DNA of 64,000 nucleotides, from the NCBI RefSeq assembly GCF_019399895.1, contig NC_091869.1:8432001-8496000 (forward strand). The letters run 5' to 3'. Under the pieces are notes generated by a model, which searched no databases, was not told where the DNA came from, and saw nothing but the letters and a program-made list of their open reading frames with translations. Shown here piece after piece: positions 35,601 through 47,399 of the stretch (positions are counted from its first letter, which is position 1; every line of letters begins with the position of its first letter). The DNA comes from Cardiocondyla obscurior (taxonomy: Eukaryota > Arthropoda > Insecta > Hymenoptera > Formicidae). Both the position numbers and the translations under genes were made by a program.

Positions 35601-38600
35601 CACCGCGCGCCCCTTCCCCTTTACGCCGCCACTCCGTCCGCGGAGATTGTCCTAGGCTGCCGTCGGTTTTCGCCTTTGTGTTCTCGGCCGTTAGCATCGG
35701 CCGGCGATAGAATTCCAAGGAAGATTTGTTTCGGTTTGATGGGGCCGTTTAGACGTGTAGATGCGCTCGTTAGATTGGAAATGCGTGCCCGGGATCGATG
35801 TTAACCTCGTGTAAGAGAAAACGGGAACGCGTCCGGGAAGGGGGGGAGGGAGGGGGCGGATGAGGACGAACGGATAAAAAAGAAGGGTGGCGGCGGTTTA
35901 TTGGAAACCCGGAGCTATAAAGCTCGCGCTAGATCACACTGAACTAGAGGGACGCGTGCTCGCGAAATTGTCTAAAAAATTTCACCACTCTCCCGACGGC
36001 GGAGAACTCGTTAAGACGTTTTACGCGGCGTCTCGTTCGGCTCGTATTTCTACAATATCGGGCGCAAAACTGCGCGCTCGATCGCGACGGTGACGTTCCG
36101 CACGATCTCGCGACGCGACCGTAATTAATTGTTTCGCACGGCGGACTTTTTAAAACACTTTCAACAACAAATTCGAAATTGCAGCAATATGAAATTTGCG
36201 GAAATTGCTCCACGATTCGGTTTAGTTGAAGCGGAAGAACATTCCGCGATTTCCTTCTGGACCTTTTTTGGCTTAAATCTACGGTACCATGTACCCTTTC
36301 GTTCCTTCTCTCTTCATTGGCCAAATCTCTCGCAGCACACGCACGTCATTAAAGCACGCTCGGACTATCGATACCTACGCTGGACGCTAGTGCGTGGATC
36401 GTGTTAAGCGAATAAAAAGCCTATTGCTCTCTTATATAACGACAATGATATAATGGCGTGTCTGGGAGTCGGCGGATAATCGAGTATGGTTTTTGTCTTG
36501 CGTCGGTTGTCGAATAACAAATTATCTGAGGAAAAAGATAAATTTACAGTTTTATTCTAATTTTCTGTTTAAAATATGTCTTTAATGTCTATGTAATTTT
36601 TTGTCTTTATAACTTTGCGGTGGTATGTGATACATCACTGTCATATTTTTATTAAACTCTAAGTAAATAAAATATTAATTTAATGCAAAAAAAAATTTAC
36701 GAGACATAAAATTACTAAACATTTTCTAATCATTTAAATAGCAATAATAATAGATTCATCGTTGTGGGATGTAAGCTGTAATCATTTTAACGGTAGCATT
36801 TCATTGTTCGAATATTTTCTATAATTTACGAACTTTTTGGATAAAATTTTGATGAAAGGGATAATTTCGTGTCGAAATAAAGCTTTCGATGTGCGTGAGT
36901 CTTTTTGCTGGCGCTTCTACCCTTCGCAGAGCGAGGTTGAAACATTTAGACGCCGGATGCGAGACGCCTGCCGGTGGCATGAACCCGCCGGAAGTTCCTA
37001 AGACTCGCAAGAGTATTGCAGGGCATGGGTTTCGATAGGGTGGCCACCTACGGATATTAAAGGAAATGGCGGTATGATTAGTCGAATACGTGCGCTGGTT
37101 TCGTTTTAAGTAGGCACGTATTCGAAGCTTCCGATTGATTTTGACAAGAGATTTGTGTTGTTTCAAATCGACATATCCATCTACATTTATATACGAATGT
37201 TTCAATTGATTGTAACGCGACGTAAATTTATTACCGAATAATCGTGCGGATATTAATTTCGTGCTTATAAATTTTCTCAAATTTTTGACGAGGGCACATT
37301 ACATTATAATCTGCGCGCGCGAATAGATATATGGAAAGGCAGCGTGACCGAACGACTGAAAAATCGGTGACATCGTATTCTGAACATTGTCGGAACCGCA
37401 AATGACCAACCGGCTGCGTAACTGCTTGGGTCCTCGTGTTTTTGGGGGTTGTTTGCTTGATTTACGGGCTGAAGGCCGCGACGTGGGCAACCCTTTCTCG
37501 CGCGTCAATATACCTCATTATGCGCACAAAAGATATGTCTCTTTATCGATCAAAAATTTGTCTCTTGGCATTTAATTGCGTTAATCAAAGTTCGCCGGCG
37601 CCACGTCGATCTTGTAGAGTATTTTGATTTTCGGAATTAAATTTCCAAATATTTTATTGACGTACAAATTTATTAATTATCGAGTAAATTATTAGGTTAA
37701 CAGTTGGATCGGGTATCCACGGTTAAAATGGCCTGAAAATCAAGATGTTACAAACGCAATTAAAGTCCGAGTTCTCCAGAGTCCAGAGAGCCAGCCGGTT
37801 CGTACAAACATCCTGGTTATTTACATACGAGCGCGCCTCTCTCTTCCGCGCCCTGGTGTTCTCCTGGTTTGTCTTATAATATTAATAAGGGTAGTTTCCG
37901 CCCTGGCGTGCCGCGGAATAGGTGCGGGGGTGGGTCTGGCAAGAGCTATGCTCGCAATGTCCGGCAAGGGTGGTATGTTGTAGATAGTCCTCGACGCAGC
38001 CCCCTGAGGGATGAAGTCTGGACCTTGTTAGAACGAGAATGCTAATTTATTAGGGAGCACCGGTGGGATGGGAATACCAACTGGCGTCCGCGATTTCACG
38101 ATTTTTTTTTTTTTTTTTTTTTGTCACGCACGATTATCTCAATTATACCCGAAATTTAATCGACAGCTTTTTACATGCCGGCGTAATTGGTGAGGATTTT
38201 ATCGAGAATTATGAGAATAAATATTGAACATTGATACGCGATATACCGTTATCGAGAAAAAGTCAAGTAGAATAAAGTGACATGGATAAAAACGTGAAAA
38301 AACCGTATCTAACAATACGCTACGCGTGTCAAAGAAGTTCAAAGTGAAACGAACGTATTATGAAATAATCGTTTGCGAGTGTCAAAGACCGTGTCGCGAT
38401 ACGCCACCCTTTGCAAAGGTCCGCGCGGCGGCGATGCGAAAATCTACGAGATACCGGAAAAAAAAAAGAAAAAAAAAAAAATAAGTGAGATCCTTGATCG
38501 ATGCCGGCGCGGATAAATATCAGAAGTTATACTTTTAATAAAGAGATTCCTGAGTATCTCCACCGAGAAACGATATCTACTACCATCAGCAGCCTTGGTA

Positions 38601-41600
38601 TTGCCGGCACACCAATGTGCTGGTCGGATAGCGTCGGCCAGCGGGGGTAGCGAGGGGGTTGGATGCGCGAGCGCCACACGTGTCTTGAGGGTGGTAATTA
38701 CGCGGCATCTGCAGCCAGCCCACACTACCCTGCGTCCGCCACCTCCGCCTCTACCTCCGACTTGCCCCACAGCCTTAGATGGGATCGGCGGGGCAGGGGG
38801 AGGTGGGTGGCTGGGTGGCAGGGGGGGATTAGTAGGAATGGGGAGGTGGGTTAGGAATGAGGCAAAGGGGTGCCGAGGGATGGGTGGCCACAGTATTGAT
38901 TTTGTCCAAGACAGCCGACGCCGCCGCCGCCGACGCCGCGGCCAACCAGACCCACCTCTGGTGGTACCCACTCGGCTACAACACCAACCCCCACCCCACA
39001 TTCCACCCCGACTCGTCTCTTACTCCACCTTCGAGCACCGTCACTCAACCCCTCGTCCCCTTCGCCTTCTCGCGCGCGAGCGCGCATTCTCTCTCTCTCC
39101 TTTTCTCTCTCTCTCTTTCTCTCCGTTTCCCTTTCCGTCCCTTTTCCACTTTGTCTCTCTTCGAATCTACGCTATCCTCTCGCCGTTCATGTTCGCAGCG
39201 GGCGTTAGATAAGATGCCTCGCAAGCCCCGTGTCTGTGGAACACCCGCTTTGCCGGCTCGCTTTATCGACATCTACATACGGGATCAAACGGATCGTTCG
39301 CATTATCGTAGGTTTATTTTAAATTGCAAAAATTACGTATTTATAATTTTAATTTAATAATGACGCGATGTTAATGGGCTGCGGCTTAAAAAATTATTTC
39401 TACATGTCATCGTCTTGCGCTTTATTTTAATCGTTCGAAATACTGTCAATCTGCTAATTTTTTTTTTTTTTTTTATTTCGAACAGACATGACGCGAACTG
39501 AATTTCGAGTGTAATCTTTAATGATCCGAATTAGCTAAGGGAATTCTCAATGAAGGTGCGTTCTTATTATTCGGCCAACTCCTGCCGGGAATCTCTCTCG
39601 CGTTCAGCGCGGCCGGGAGTTCAAAGTAGAGGCTGTCTTTAGGATTCAAGGCCCCACATCCTTGGACCGAGTAACGATAGTTTAGAAACTTGACGACGCC
39701 GGGGCGAAAGGGGCAGCGTGAGAGCCGCGGCATCTGGCCGGTAGTTAAAATGCATGTAGTCCTCCGAGAGTCCCGTATTCAAATACAGGATCAGTCCTTC
39801 TTCGACCTTACCCCGTAACTGATCCCGATCCCGATCTCGATCTCTCCCGCTGGCTGCTTCCGGGAGAAGAACTTTCCGTCTTGTCGCACGGGGAAAAGGG
39901 GGAGGACGGAGGGGACGGAAAGGGCCTCGAGAATTCGCGACGTGCTCCGTGCGACTTGAATTTTCCCACACGAGTTTTTGGCCGACGGTAAGCGACAACC
40001 AGAGCAGGAATGACCGGCGATCAATCTTTCGAGAAAGCCCATGTATACACTTTGTAATTTTTTCTTCTTCTTTTTTTTTAAATATATTTTTTCATTTTTT
40101 TTTATTTTATTTTTTGATAGCGCGATAAAACCGTGCGTTTCTCTGCGACACCGCGAGATTAGCGTGGCGAAACGGCCACTGGAGATCGAAAGTACGGGCA
40201 GTTTTCAGATACGGCGGGGAGGAAACGAACGCGAGCGTCCGAGGGTGTTTCGCTTTGGCGTTTTTATCGCCAATTCTGACTTTATCCCATCCCGCACGGC
40301 CGGCCTCCCGCTTCTTACCATTCGATATTGTATTCATAGCCGGCGCTAAGAGACAGAGATACCGAAGTGATTCACGGCCGCGGAGCCGGCGGAATTCATA
40401 TTAGGAGAAAAATATTCTCGCTCGACTGTCCCTCTGGAACTAACCGACCGGACATCTAGGGCGATTCATAGCAGTTACATTTTCTTTTCTTCTTTCAACG
40501 TTTAACTTCACGAGCTCCACGCGTGAAATAAGAAATACTTCTTCCGTGAATTATTTATGCGGTCTGCAGATGATAAGAATCGCAACGATCGCGAGCCGCG
40601 TGGAACTTAAACGATGCAGCGCTCGATCGGTCGTAGTTTTCCCCGTTCTTCAAATCGCCGCGCGGAAATTCTCAAAACGTCGGTCCACGCTCCAACTAAT
40701 GCGCTTGCCAAATAAGCTAAACATAGGTTCCGGGTCCGGTCTTGTGTCGTATCGAGAGAGTTGTTACGTGGCAGTTTCGCGAAAAGCAAAGAGGATCACC
40801 GGGACCGAACAAAAGAGCGAGCGCAAGGCCGCCTCGTGGGACCCTCGCATGTATCCAGCTTAGCCGCGACCGCAGTTTAAGGAGCTTTGGCTTTTGTTTA
40901 ATCCCGAGTGAGTAAAAACGAAAGGAGGCGATCTGGCCGGCCGGCTCGGGGCCGCAGTCACTCCTGGGTCTCCCGTTCGCGAGGAAATCCCGCTCGACGC
41001 GAAAGGCGGTGGGATCAAGCCGGAAGCTGACGGCATCAATAGCGGTCGAGGAACGGCTTCCTCGAACTTTAAACTCGTGTCAAACTGACGGGCGCCCGGC
41101 AATCTTTGCTCCCGTTGCCGCGTTAATATCGAAAGCCGCGCTCGAGAACTTCTCGTGGATATTTTTTTTAATTTTTTTTTTTATTGTAACACCAGCTACG
41201 GCTCCTCGGCGAAATTATATTAATTTGTGTAACGATACTTATTAAAAATAAGAGCTGGAAAGTAACGAACGTTATAACAAGCGTATCATAATTTTTTTTT
41301 CCGTAAAGATTAATATTACGCGTTTGTCAGAAGCCGCAATTATTTTTTTACATACAAAATTCGCCGTTTTGGAGTCAAATTATTAGAATCGAATTGATGC
41401 AAATGCAATTTATTCGCCAAACGTGATTTTTTTTTTTTTTTTTTTTTTTTTTGGTTGGGCGAAATCACCATATGTGCGAAAAGTTGCTTGAAGGGTAAAC
41501 CGAAAGTTGATTAATCGCGGGTCAAAACGCTCGCGGGCGGGAGGAGGGGTGAAATGCGAGCTTTACTCGGCACCGCCGCGAAATGACGGTTTGCATCGTG

Positions 41601-44600
41601 TTTTCTCCTCAATTACGTCAATCCACTCACGACCCCCCGCGTAACGGAGCGACTACTCGAATCGAAGCCCTCCGCTTTGGTCCTTAATCGGTCAAGTGAT
41701 CGTGGACCCCACCCGATGACCGAGGTCCACGGCAGTCACGGCGGGAAGAAGAGGCGTGCGAGGAAGAGGTCCGAGCGAGGCACGAGAAAATCTACGGGAG
41801 AAAGAGAGAGCGAGAGAGAAAGAAGAAAGAGGGGGAGGGTGAAGACGAAGAAGACAGAGAGAGAGGAGCCAGGAGAAATGGCTAATTCCGGATATTTATG
41901 TGGGGGTAAAGTAGGGGTTGTTACGGGCCTTGAGATCGCCGCTATAACCCTGGAGAGCCAGAAGCGACCAACTGACCAGAAAATTAACCCTCCCGTCGAT
42001 CCAATGGAGCTGGACCATGAGAACCGGCCAAATCCTTGGTAACTTTTCGCATAAAGCACTCCCAATCTTTTTTCCATTTTATATCGGACTTCTTTAAATT
42101 AGCTCCGCATCGGGACGGAAATCTGGCCGCTGAGCGGCAGCCAATGTTCTCGTTAGCGGCGTTTGACGAAACGGTAAATGTGTTTACCGTCAAAATTTAA
42201 TTCTTAAATCGCGGCGAACAGACCGTCACGCGCAAAAATTACATATATCGCGTTGGAAAAAAAAAAGAAAAAAAAAAAGAAAAATAAAAAAGGGATGTCT
42301 TACTTTATTAATCACAGTCGCGTAGCAAGAGCCGCGTACTAACGCAAGCGCGGCTGCCAGCATCCCCCAATAAAAGTCAACAAAAGACTAACGATTCATC
42401 CGGCTAATGGAAAAGTCCGAAAACAGAAGCGTGCCCGCGCCAACTCGCGGATATCCCCCTGCGTCGCTACTGCTCATAATTAAGCGGACTTTTAGCAGAT
42501 TACACGCTCGCGATTTCGCACACGCTGCGTCCGTTCCGCGCGCCGTCGCGACAAATCGCCGGGAATTCTTTTTCGGACGCCGCGCAAGATTACGACTGTT
42601 TTCGAATACCTTTTTCTTCTTTTCCTTCCGTGATTTCGGACCTCGACCTCTCGTGAGAATCTCGCGGAGGATTTACGCATTTGTTGCTCGCGCCGCGTCG
42701 TTATTTCACGAAACGCTGAGCGACAACGGGAGCACTTGAGAACGTCTCTCGTTCCATTGTACAACGCGACAGAAAAAAGAAAAGAAAAGAAAAAAAAAAA
42801 GATAGTGGGAGAAAAAGCACGTAAAAACGAACGCGATACGTCTTCGTCAGTCGTCTGGCGGAACCCTTTCGCGTTGAGCACTTTGTCAAGCGGCGTCTCC
42901 TTTTTCACCGAATGATTTCGCGAAGTCCGGATTAGGCGGGCTTAATCTGTTCGACGAGGAGGAAGGAACGGGGCCGGGTGAAAAAAAAAAAAATCCTCGC
43001 ACCCTCTTAATCTGTCCTCGAGTTTCTTCCTAAGGCGGGCGTCGTAAGCTGCTTGTCGGCATATTGCGACGATTCGCGGCTATAAAAACTTACGAAGACC
43101 GAGCGGGCGAAGGAAACGGAGACGCGCGAGAGGGAGGGCGGAGGGGGCGTAAAGCGGGAGGAGCAGCGAAAGGGGTTGTTGGCTTGCCCGAGTGACAAAT
43201 GGTTTGGAATAATACCACCCAGCCGAACGCCCGGCATCCAACATTCAGCATCCGGCGCTGGTTCCCGTTCAGCCACGGCTTCGAGGAGCCATCTCTGGTC
43301 CCCTCGAGGGGATTCCTGTGACAATATCGTTAAACGCTCGTCTTTGTTTTCGTTTCGTGCCCGATTCGGTGCAAGATGTAGAGCCTGGCATTGATCGTCC
43401 CCCTATGCGCTTTGTAATATTCTTCCCGACTCGCGGAAGCCAAATCTCCCGCGTTCGATCGTAATCAAGATCGATATTCGAAAGAGCGACATTTATAATT
43501 TCTTTTTATTTTTATATATGTATATTATGAGGTTGCAGAGCGCGTGCTTGGCGCGCGTCATTTACTCTTGCTTATTCTACGTTGAAAAAAAAGTTTTGCA
43601 TGTGCACGTAGAAAAAAAATTTGACACATAAAAAATTTAAGAGCTTTAATTTTTAATTGAACAAGATGTTAAATAAGAATAAATTATTTTTTCTTTTTTT
43701 TTTCTTTTTTTTTTAATTTTGCTAATCATGCGCGTAGAAAGGCGAATCCGCGAGTCAAATCTATCTGATCCAGATCTAGATCCGAATCCAATGGGCCAGG
43801 GCAAGAAGAGGGTTTGGCAATCGCGAGGACACAAAGCTACTTTAAATAAAGGAGCGTTCCATCCATTGAATCTATTGTCAACCTTTGACATTGACTGAAC
43901 GAACGGCAGGTCCGTCGAATCCATCATCTCCATAGAAAACCTTAATTATTTTTTGATGAAAGAAAACCCCCTTCCTCAACGTGGCTTGCTCTTTTTCTCG
44001 TTGCGTCTTTCGTCATTGTCGTTTCTTCCTATTTTTTTTCTTTTTTTTTTTTTATCAACTCTCCAATGTCCAAGATGTTTTCGGCGATTTAAGAGTTTCA
44101 AGAAAAGCAGGTTTTAATCACCGGCGTTCACGTAATTATTTAACGAAATGCAATTCGAGTTCAATGTTTCATGATTTTTGCGAAAACGTTTGCCGCTCGT
44201 TTATCGAATAATAAATTTATATATCGTTCGCAACGATTGTTGGAACGACGCGAAAAAGCCCGGACGAAAGAGAGCGGCTCTTTCCGGTGGCATTCAAATG
44301 TGGCCTTCTCTAACCATGCAACCCCATGTCTCGCATCTTTCCCCGCGAATGCGCCCCGAATTTCTTTTCACCCCCGCCGTCGAATCTCGAGAAGCCACGG
44401 GCTCATCCGGGCCGGCAAATAAATGATGCTTGAAACAAACGGAAGACGACGACAGCCGGCGTTTGTCTTTTATCCGTGCTGGCACGCACGGAATTCAACC
44501 ACCCTCCGTCCGCCTATCACAGGGAAGGGAATAGAAAAATATCGCTGGATTTTTGTCTCGGTTAGCCAAACGCTTCTGCTTAATGGTACGCGCGGTGCTT

Positions 44601-46400
44601 TCGAAGGGACGCTTTAAGCAAACCATGATGAGACACTCCGGCGCGAGAAATAAGTTTCGAGGAGATGGAGAGGTTTAAAAATTTTTTAACGCCTTATTTT
44701 ATACCGTGTTCAGCTAGAAACAACGGGCCGCGATCGAAGTAACGTAAAAACGCGACTTACATTTACAGTATATCGTTAAAAAATATTTTAGTTGCATTTA
44801 AAATTCAAAGAAAGAAAAACGCAATTAATTTTTTTAAATCTATTTAATGATCGAAATACATGTAGATACAAGAGATGAAAAAATTGAGCGAACGCATCGT
44901 TTGGTGCACGCTACTCCACTTTCTTTTAATATTTTAACGTCGGTGGGAGTCTTTGTCTTGAATTTGTCCCCCTTCGGCGCGTGATGCAAAGGGGTTTCAC
45001 CATCGTCCAAGTCGTACTCGAGGATGAAGCTTTATTTAGCAGATGATATTTACGACTTCCAATCCCGCGAGACCCTCCCAACTTTTATATTGTCTTTGGC
45101 AGAGTTACGCTTTTGGCGACGCTGCCATCTCCTGCTTTGCTTCCCCTTTCATCGACTCGTTCCGTTCGATTCGCTCGTCTCGGCCATTGAAAAGATGCTG
45201 CCGACGATTTGGAAAGCGCACCTAAATGGAATTAAGGTCGTTGACGGTTTGCTGTAAAGTTCAATTTTATCCCCGAATATCTTGGATAAAATCGAGCTTT
45301 TCAAGATTTGCCGGGCGATATTCTATTAAAAAAAAAATCCGTCAGCTATTAAATCGACGATTTTGAGATCCGGTTTAATTCTAATAATATAATTAATATG
45401 TTTCAGGCAAAGACGGTCTTCGCGACTTCCCATCCCCTCACCGCGCTTAACCTGCGCCTCACTAGAAATCCCTAGCGCCCCAACCAATCACAGCGCTCCA
45501 TCGATCGCCTGATCGAGAACGATCAACGCTTCCGCGCAGTCAAGGAGATACGCCAGCCACGTGCAGAGCAAAGATTTTCGAGACGGACATCAAGGTATTT
45601 GCGTGTGTTTTACGTATTTGTGGTCGGGCGACGATATGTCGAGCGTCGAAATCTTTTTATCTAAGTGCCGAAATCTCCAACGATCAATCTCATTGCGGAG
45701 CTTCGAGCGCGAGCACGTGTTACTAATCGCTCCGCAATTTCGCGTATTTTCGACCGCGGATAGCACAGTCTCGCACAAGAATAAGTGTCGACGTCGTCGA
45801 CTCGGGAACGGGCGATTATGTTTTGTACTTCTGTATTATTCCATTCATCGTTCTGTGCTTTATTTTGTGCCTCGGAAAAGTGTTTCGGAAGGACAAGGTT
45901 ATCGCGGGCGCAGCGCACGGAGCGTTCGATATGATATTAGCCGTGTCGCTCGCGATCAAAATTACCAACCTGCTTCACTCGCCATCTCCTTCGATGGTGT
46001 TCAGCGAGTTCCGGCGATCGCCATTGTCGGAGCGTAAAACCTGCACCTCGCGCGTCTTCTCCGTCGCGGATCGGATTCTCAGCCCGTGTCGAGCAGGTGA
46101 TTTTCGTGGAACTTTAAAAAGATAAAGTGCGCGAGGAATATTTTATATCGCGGCCCGTCTCATTCGCCGCTTGACGCAATTCCCGGCGTCGATTCATTCC
46201 GTCGACGAGACTCTTAGACTTCGTTTTTACATTGCAGCCAGTTTCGAGTCTCGAGAGCGTAGATAAATCCTCGGGAGTGCCGTGGACTATCCAGTGAGTG
46301 TCCAGTGCAGAAGGATGACAACACGTCCCATCTGAGAGGAGGAGCAGGCCCGGGACGGGCATCCTGCATCGGCGGAGCATCTTTTAGGTTAGAATAAATT
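26700..46400. other. Long intergenic stretch without recognisable genes
   Basis: About 20 kb with no protein I can recognise. It holds homopolymer T tracts (38103-38122, 41427-41452), CT-rich or GA-rich blocks (33160-33500, 34140-34220, 34701-34728, 39085-39150, 41790-41870) and AT-rich islands (35100-35260, 36520-36800). The longest open frames (38595-39212 +, 38444-39001 -, 45561-46037 +) are low-complexity or have no domain and no splice context. A 75-codon minus-strand frame at 28036-28263 has ordinary, non-repetitive composition at its C-terminal part but no family I know. A CCAAT-containing segment lies at about 45483. Function is most likely regulatory or none. Confidence 0.55.
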
Positions 46401-46431
46401 TATTTTATAAAATCATTATGAAATAAAAACT

Positions 46432-47208
46432 TTAACCCGAGCGGAAATTTATCCGCGCAGATTGAATATATTTCTTAATTCTGACCAGCTTGATACTGGC
46501 CATAAATTATAAGAAAGTATTTATTACTATGTGATTATCTTCAAAAAAATAAAGTTGTCATTTAAAGAAAAAGAAACAGACAAAGTCTGTCTAGTATCGG
46601 TCGTTTAGTCACCGTCTAGCCCGGACCATGTATCTGAATAGAATCTAAATGTTTTTCGCCGCGTACTTGTTTACTATTGTGTGCTGATTTTACACAACGC
46701 TCGCTCGACTGCCGAATTCGTCGAGCAAACCGGTTCTTGCCGTCCACCGCCCGCGCGTCCTTCACCTTGCGAACTCGGAACGCGAGATCTGCCGGCCGAT
46801 GAAAACATACGCACGAACTAATACTACCGCGACGGTCAACTGCTGAATTCGCCGGACAAACCGGTTCTTGCCGTCCGCTGCCCGCGCGTCCTCCACCTTG
46901 CGAGCTTGGATTCTTGGAACGCGAAGGCCGCCGACCAGATGTTAAAACACGCACGTACTCACACTATCGCGGCGATCGGTGAGTCCGGGATAGGTCAAGA
47001 CGCGCAGCAGACTTAGCACGCGGCGAAAAACGTTTAGATATCTAGTCTTTCTAGCTCGTTATTAGTCAGTAATAATTATTTCATACCTCGTGCGTTCCGA
47101 GTGTTACATTTCTGGCTCGCGTGCTGGACAGTTTTGCCAGACAGCCACGAGATGAATCACGAATTGACTATCTATTTATTAAGTAACAGTGGGAATCAAT
47201 TTCCACTC
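46432..47208 (-). mobile_element. Non-autonomous TIR DNA element, copy 2 (inverted)
   Basis: Reverse-complement relative of the element at 26035-26658. Its left end is TTAA (46432-46435) followed by CCCGAGCGGAAATTTATCC. The right end, GGAATCAATTTCCACTC (47192-47208), matches the left TIR of copy 1, although the terminal GGG is lost. The internal inverted repeats are at about 46645-46668 and 47018-47040, and two direct units with a 130-bp period have AAACCGGTTCTTGC at 46728 and 46858. It carries roughly 100 bp near its right side that copy 1 lacks. No transposase is encoded. The intact TTAA at one end supports, but does not prove, a piggyBac-like origin. Confidence 0.72.
46728..46985 (-). repeat. 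130-bp direct repeats inside element copy 2
   Basis: AAACCGGTTCTTGCCGTCC occurs at 46728 and again at 46858, each followed by a CCCGCGCGTCC core. These are the counterparts, on the opposite strand, of the 128-bp units in copy 1. Confidence 0.82.
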
Positions 47209-47291
47209 AAAAACCTTTTTTTTTTTTTCCTTTATTAATTTTTTTAACTGATATACATGTCTACAATAATATTTCTTTTTTTATGTTACAG

Positions 47292-47331
47292 CCACCAGCA
47301 GAATTTAAAACTCCGCTGTTCATGCAGAATG
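47292..47331 (+). other. Candidate 40-base exon of unknown transcript
   Basis: A pyrimidine tract and acceptor (TTTTATGTTACAG, ending 47291) and a strong donor (GTAAGT at 47332) bracket 40 bases. One frame is open and reads PPAEFKTPLFMQN. No partner exon was identified. It could be a non-coding RNA exon, a cryptic splice pair, or chance. Confidence 0.2.
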
Positions 47332-47399
47332 GTAAGTGGCATCATTTCTTTTTTCTTTTTCATTGTTCGCAATCGGGTCTCTTGAACCGATAAAACGTC

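Noticed and set aside
38444..39212. Long open frames on both strands (185 and 205 codons)
   Set aside because: Overlapping frames on both strands in low-complexity Pro/Gly/Arg-coding DNA; no splice context and no recognisable domain.
45561..46037. 158-codon plus-strand open frame
   Set aside because: Starts at GTG rather than ATG, has no known domain and overlaps other open frames; chance in CpG-rich DNA is more likely.
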